DNA of 6,507 nt from Mucilaginibacter sp. (lineage in GTDB: Bacteria; Bacteroidota; Bacteroidia; Sphingobacteriales; Sphingobacteriaceae): assembly GCA_025934475.1 (NCBI GenBank), contig JAICXZ010000194.1, positions 1-6,507 on the forward strand. The letters run 5' to 3'. Shown one piece after another: positions 5,782 through 6,507 of the stretch. Below the pieces are notes generated by a model. That model had not been told where the DNA came from. It made no database searches and saw nothing but the letters and a program-made list of their open reading frames with translations. Both the position numbers and the translations under genes were made by a program. Every line of letters begins with the position of its first letter. The stretch's first letter is position 1.

Positions 5782-5842
5782 GAGGCGCAAGGCAGTTGGC
5801 GGAGGGCGAAATATACGTCACGCGCCAACCGCCATGCACCTC
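5782..5842 (-). other. GC-rich intercistronic RNA hairpin
   Basis: Arms 5782-5801 and 5823-5842 pair across 20 consecutive positions around a 21-nt loop. In the minus-strand transcript this gives 17 Watson-Crick pairs, 2 G-U pairs and 1 U-U mismatch, with no bulge. Both A-C mismatches of the plus strand turn into G-U pairs only in the minus-strand RNA, which is the sense strand of the operon. The hairpin starts 6 nt after the dehydratase stop and ends 15 nt before the SDR start. No U tract follows, so it is not an ordinary intrinsic terminator. A smaller hairpin, TTGCG-CCT-CGCAA (5790-5778), uses part of the same arm and would be mutually exclusive. A role in mRNA stability, control of SDR translation, or a REP-like repeat are all possible. 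Confidence 0.65.
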
Positions 5843-5847
5843 CCCAC

Positions 5848-6507
5848 TCAATGTGAATCCTTATGTATCTCGCTTCCGCTTCCCCCCTTCAAAAAGCTGA
5901 GGTCGGCGCCAAGATGTGCCTGCTCTACGTGTTGCTGGTAAAGATAAACATATCCACGGGTTGCCATATCGGCGTTTAATTGCAGCTGTCTTTTGCGTTC
6001 AGCTATCTCTTTGTCGGAAAGATCGACGTTTAAAGCACCTTTGGCAACGTCAAGGCTAATAATGTCCCCGTCCCTAATCACGGCTAGCGTACCGCCGGCA
6101 GCTGCTTCTGGTGATACATGCAGCACAACTGTTCCGAAACCTGTACCGCTCATGCGGCCGTCAGAAAGGCGCACCATGTCGGTCACGCCCTTGTCTAATA
6201 GCTTTTTAGGGATAGACATATTACCTACCTCCGGCATGCCGGGATAGCCTTTAGGGCCAACGTTTTTCAAAACCATCACACAGCTTTCGTCAATATCCAG
6301 ATCAGGGTCATCCACACGGGATTTATAATCATCAATATTTTCAAAAACGACCGCCCTACCTGTATGCTTCATCAGCGCTGGTGTCGCGGCCGATGGCTTG
6401 ATCACCGCCCCATGCTCACAAACATTGCCCTTAAGAACACTGATACCCGCTAATTTATTAACCGGCCTATCAACCGAAGCAATCACATCGCGGTTATAGC
6501 ATTCTGC
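5848..6507 (-). CDS. IlvD/Edd-family sugar-acid dehydratase, C-terminal 219 residues (gene enters from the right edge)
   Basis: Enzymes of this family hold an Fe-S cluster and Mg2+ and remove water from a sugar acid to give a 2-keto-3-deoxy acid. The visible part is the C-terminal domain. It includes the GPKGYPGMPE segment (6264-6235), the SDGRMSGT motif (about 6166-6143, the serine after the methionine being the catalytic base in the family), HVSPEAAAGG, and the ending YLYQQHVEQAHLGADLSFL. That ending and the SPEAAAGG segment look more like sugar-acid dehydratases (arabinonate, xylonate and similar) than like IlvD of branched-chain amino-acid synthesis. The frame is open to base 6507 (AECYNRDVIAS), so the GTG at 6486 is an internal valine and not the start. 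The cluster-binding cysteines lie mostly outside the window. Full proteins are about 570 residues, so roughly 40 percent is seen. It is probably cotranscribed with the SDR gene. The exact substrate is uncertain. Confidence 0.9.
   Translation of the reverse strand, partial: AECYNRDVIASVDRPVNKLAGISVLKGNVCEHGAVIKPSAATPALMKHTGRAVVFENIDDYKSRVDDPDLDIDESCVMVLKNVGPKGYPGMPEVGNMSIPKKLLDKGVTDMVRLSDGRMSGTGFGTVVLHVSPEAAAGGTLAVIRDGDIISLDVAKGALNVDLSDKEIAERKRQLQLNADMATRGYVYLYQQHVEQAHLGADLSFLKGGSGSEIHKDSH

Noticed and set aside
5767..5847. Intrinsic terminator between dehydratase and SDR
   Set aside because: The hairpin is strong, but no U tract follows it in the minus-strand RNA; the sequence after it is GCAATAATTTAAAAT, leading straight into the SDR start.
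5380..5856. A 158-codon open frame on the plus strand
   Set aside because: It lies antisense over the SDR gene, whose catalytic motifs are all intact on the minus strand. The translated product shows no domain-like features and includes the intergenic hairpin.
5848..6486. A complete 212-residue protein starting at GTG 6486
   Set aside because: The frame continues upstream without a stop to the window edge and the sequence aligns with the middle of the IlvD/Edd C-terminal region, so GTG is an internal valine codon.

Overview
The window is a piece of a Bacteroidota chromosome, most likely Sphingobacteriaceae-like (Pedobacter or Mucilaginibacter type). This is an inference from several traits. 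Starts lack Shine-Dalgarno sequences and have A/T-rich leaders, there is a TTTG-N19-TAnnTTT(G)-like promoter, G+C is moderate, and the proteins have the character of that group. No marker gene fixes the genus.

Two functional blocks meet here. The right block (about 5002-6507, minus strand) is sugar-acid catabolism. It holds the C-terminal part of an IlvD/Edd-family dehydratase followed by an NAD-type short-chain dehydrogenase/reductase (SDR). An 81-bp spacer between them is almost filled by a long GC-rich hairpin. Together the genes suggest a non-phosphorylative pathway for a sugar such as arabinose, xylose, fucose or rhamnose; the exact sugar cannot be read from this window.

The left block (about 1-4833) looks like surface-glycan assembly. 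A full-length ABC exporter (membrane domain plus ATPase) overlaps by 14 bp with a GT4 glycosyltransferase on the minus strand. That gene runs tail-to-tail into a second GT4 glycosyltransferase on the plus strand, and their coding ends overlap by 25 bp. Past a 103-bp divergent promoter region lie a SAM-dependent methyltransferase and, overlapping it by 11 bp, the start of an unidentified gene that leaves the window. The simplest reading is that the glycosyltransferases build a saccharide, the methyltransferase may decorate it or its carrier, and the ABC protein moves the lipid-linked product across the inner membrane, as PglK-type flippases do.

The blocks are separated by a 168-bp spacer (4834-5001). 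It carries a 94-bp inverted repeat built from eight copies of an AAGATT-like word at 8-9 bp spacing, and it starts directly after the SDR stop codon. I see no complete novel multi-gene system. The most unusual material is the two intergenic palindromic structures, the overlapping convergent glycosyltransferases, and an altered Walker A motif in the ABC protein. There are no rRNA or tRNA genes, CRISPR arrays or transposase genes in the window.
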